This document shows positions 13,897 through 15,304 of a DNA stretch of 15,304 bases, piece after piece. The translations under genes were made by a program, and so were the position numbers. Where the stretch lies: positions 1-15,304 of the forward strand of contig JAUVIX010000037.1 of the NCBI GenBank assembly GCA_030592565.1. Reading direction: 5' to 3'. The notes under the pieces were generated by a model, which worked only from the letters and a program-made list of their open reading frames with translations, made no database searches and had not been told where the DNA came from. The stretch is from Chlorobiota bacterium (GTDB taxonomy: Bacteria > Bacteroidota > Bacteroidia > Bacteroidales > JAADJA01). The stretch's first letter is position 1; every line of letters begins with the position of its first letter.

Positions 13897-15304
13897 ATGA
13901 AAATAAAAATTATATTATCAATTCTGTTATCGGGATTTATTTTATCTGATAGCGCCAACTCTCAGTTATATTTCCAGCAAAGCACAAGCCGTGGTGCAAA
14001 CCTGAAGGTTTTCGATGAATCAAAAAATCAGTATGCCAATCCGTGGGCCGGTGGAATGAACTCCTGCCAGTTTGGAAAGATTGACCTTAACTTTGACGGA
14101 ATTAAAGACCTTTTTGTGTTCGATAGAAACGGCGACAGGATAATGACATTTCTTAACGGAGGCACAGCCGGTGAGGTTGATTATACCTATGCACCTGAGT
14201 ATAGAGATAAATTTCCTGAGCTTTTTCAATGGGTTGAGCTTGTTGATTATAATATGGATGGAAAAGAGGATATTTTTGCATACTCTCCCGGATATGCAGG
14301 AATTCAGGTTTATAAAAATATCTCTGCCACCGAGTTGGAATTTGAACTGGTAGTCTACCCCTACATAACATCTTTCCAGGGAGGTGGTTACGTCAATATC
14401 CTTACAACTTATGCGGATTATCCCGGAATAACGGATATTGACAATGATGGAGATATTGATATTGTTACTTTTTGGGGGTTAGGCTCCTTTGTCGAGTACC
14501 ACCAAAACCAGTCAATGGAAAAGTATGGAATTCCCGATTCTCTTGATTTTATTGAGGTAGCTGACTGCTGGGGGTATTTTGCCGAAAATGAAGAATCGAA
14601 CATCCTCTACCTCGATACTTGTGTTGGAGGTGGCCTGAACTCTAACTCTGCTATTATTCCTGATGGATCAAAGGACAGGCATACAGGTTCAACTTTTCTT
14701 ATGCTTGATTTGAATAGCAATGGTGTTAAAGATCTTCTCCTCGGAGATGTGGATTATCCAAATCTTATTCAGTTAATTAATGGCGGAACACTGGAAGAAG
14801 CCTATATTACAAGCTTTGATACCCTATTCCCTTCCAATGATAAACCTATTGATCTTTTTTCAATGCCTCTTGCTGCTTACATTGATGTTGATAATGATGA
14901 AGTGAATGAACTTATTGTTTCTCCGTTCGATCCAAGTACGATAACTTCAGAGAACTTTACAAGTGTATGGTTGTATGAAAACTCAGGTGTTGATAACAAC
15001 CCTGTTTTTGAGTTTGAGAAAGACAATTTTCTTCAGGATGAGATGATTGATCTTGGTGCAGGTGCTTATCCGGTTTTTTATGACTATAATAATGATGGTC
15101 TTTCTGATCTGCTTGTGTCCAATTTTGGTTATTATATCTATTCATATTATAATCCCGGGATGCTGTTGAAATCGGTTTACTGGTCGGATATCGCTTTGTT
15201 GAAAAATATTGGAACAGTTGATAATCCGTCATTTGAATTTGTAACACGTGATTATGCGAATCTTTACAAGAGAAAACTTACCGGAATCTATCCGACATTT
15301 TGGG
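13897..15304 (+). CDS. Secreted FG-GAP/VCBS repeat protein (3' end outside the window)
   Basis: An open frame of 469 codons that runs off the right edge without a stop. Residues 1-~22 are a signal peptide (MKIKIILSILLSGFIL, then SANSQ). The rest contains at least six calcium-binding DxDxDGxxD-type loops typical of FG-GAP/VCBS beta-propeller blades: DLNFDGIKD (63-71), DYNMDGKED (117-125), DIDNDGDID (180-188), DLNSNGVKD (271-279), DVDNDEVNE (330-338, degenerate) and DYNNDGLSD (396-404). The hydrophobic residues after each (e.g. LFVFD, LLLGD, LLVSN) are as expected for the following strand. Such proteins in Bacteroidetes are usually exported by the T9SS with a C-terminal sorting domain; that end is not visible here. 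ATG 13897 follows an AT-rich leader without a Shine-Dalgarno sequence, and TATTTTTA at 13845-13852 is a one-mismatch -7 candidate. Likely a surface or extracellular protein; ligand unknown. Confidence 0.88.
   Translation, partial: MKIKIILSILLSGFILSDSANSQLYFQQSTSRGANLKVFDESKNQYANPWAGGMNSCQFGKIDLNFDGIKDLFVFDRNGDRIMTFLNGGTAGEVDYTYAPEYRDKFPELFQWVELVDYNMDGKEDIFAYSPGYAGIQVYKNISATELEFELVVYPYITSFQGGGYVNILTTYADYPGITDIDNDGDIDIVTFWGLGSFVEYHQNQSMEKYGIPDSLDFIEVADCWGYFAENEESNILYLDTCVGGGLNSNSAIIPDGSKDRHTGSTFLMLDLNSNGVKDLLLGDVDYPNLIQLINGGTLEEAYITSFDTLFPSNDKPIDLFSMPLAAYIDVDNDEVNELIVSPFDPSTITSENFTSVWLYENSGVDNNPVFEFEKDNFLQDEMIDLGAGAYPVFYDYNNDGLSDLLVSNFGYYIYSYYNPGMLLKSVYWSDIALLKNIGTVDNPSFEFVTRDYANLYKRKLTGIYPTFW

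Noticed and set aside
14020..14603. Minus-strand open frames under the FG-GAP gene
   Set aside because: They are shadows of the plus-strand secreted-protein frame, which has a signal peptide and six calcium-loop motifs.

Overview
The window looks like chromosomal DNA of an AT-rich member of the Bacteroidota, probably in the Bacteroidales/Marinilabiliales range; no marker gene fixes the genus. Support comes from secreted proteins typical of the type IX secretion system (T9SS), starts without Shine-Dalgarno sequences, and several octamers matching the Bacteroidetes -7 promoter element TAnnTTTG. I found no tRNA, rRNA, CRISPR array, transposase, phage gene or defence system.

Layout. Positions 1-307 are non-coding, AT-rich and repetitive, ending in about four imperfect 20-bp tandem units. 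Two minus-strand genes follow: a secreted protein with a T9SS type B sorting domain (308-1465) and a GNAT-fold acetyltransferase-like protein (1548-2666). Divergent from these is a two-gene methionine/folate operon. It holds full-length cobalamin-dependent methionine synthase metH (2794-6474) and, 11 nt later, a YitJ-type fusion of homocysteine S-methyltransferase and methylenetetrahydrofolate reductase (6486-8321). The reductase half makes the 5-methyl-THF that MetH uses, so the pair forms a complete remethylation module.

The operon converges on two tiny minus-strand genes: an 83-aa soluble protein (8363-8614) and a 41-aa single-pass membrane protein (8650-8775). Both sides of the junction carry hairpins. 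After about 420 nt with no gene comes a perfect 28-nt palindromic terminator (9200-9227). It ends a minus-strand gene for a periplasmic TAXI-type solute-binding protein (9251-10150) that has no transporter partner in view.

Divergent from that gene is a large octaheme c-type cytochrome lipoprotein with HEAT-like and TPR repeats (10352-12667). Its eighth heme motif is an unusual CX3CH. A sirtuin (12709-13452) follows with its own -7 element. The 444-nt gap after it holds a composite three-hairpin repeat and a separate long inverted repeat. The window ends inside an FG-GAP/VCBS-type secreted protein (13897 to beyond 15304).

Most of this is ordinary core and envelope gene content. The items most worth a second look are the composite hairpin repeat, the CX3CH octaheme TPR cytochrome, the orphan TAXI protein, the small-protein pair, and the in-frame hairpin at the end of the reductase gene. 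I do not see strong evidence for a new multi-gene system.
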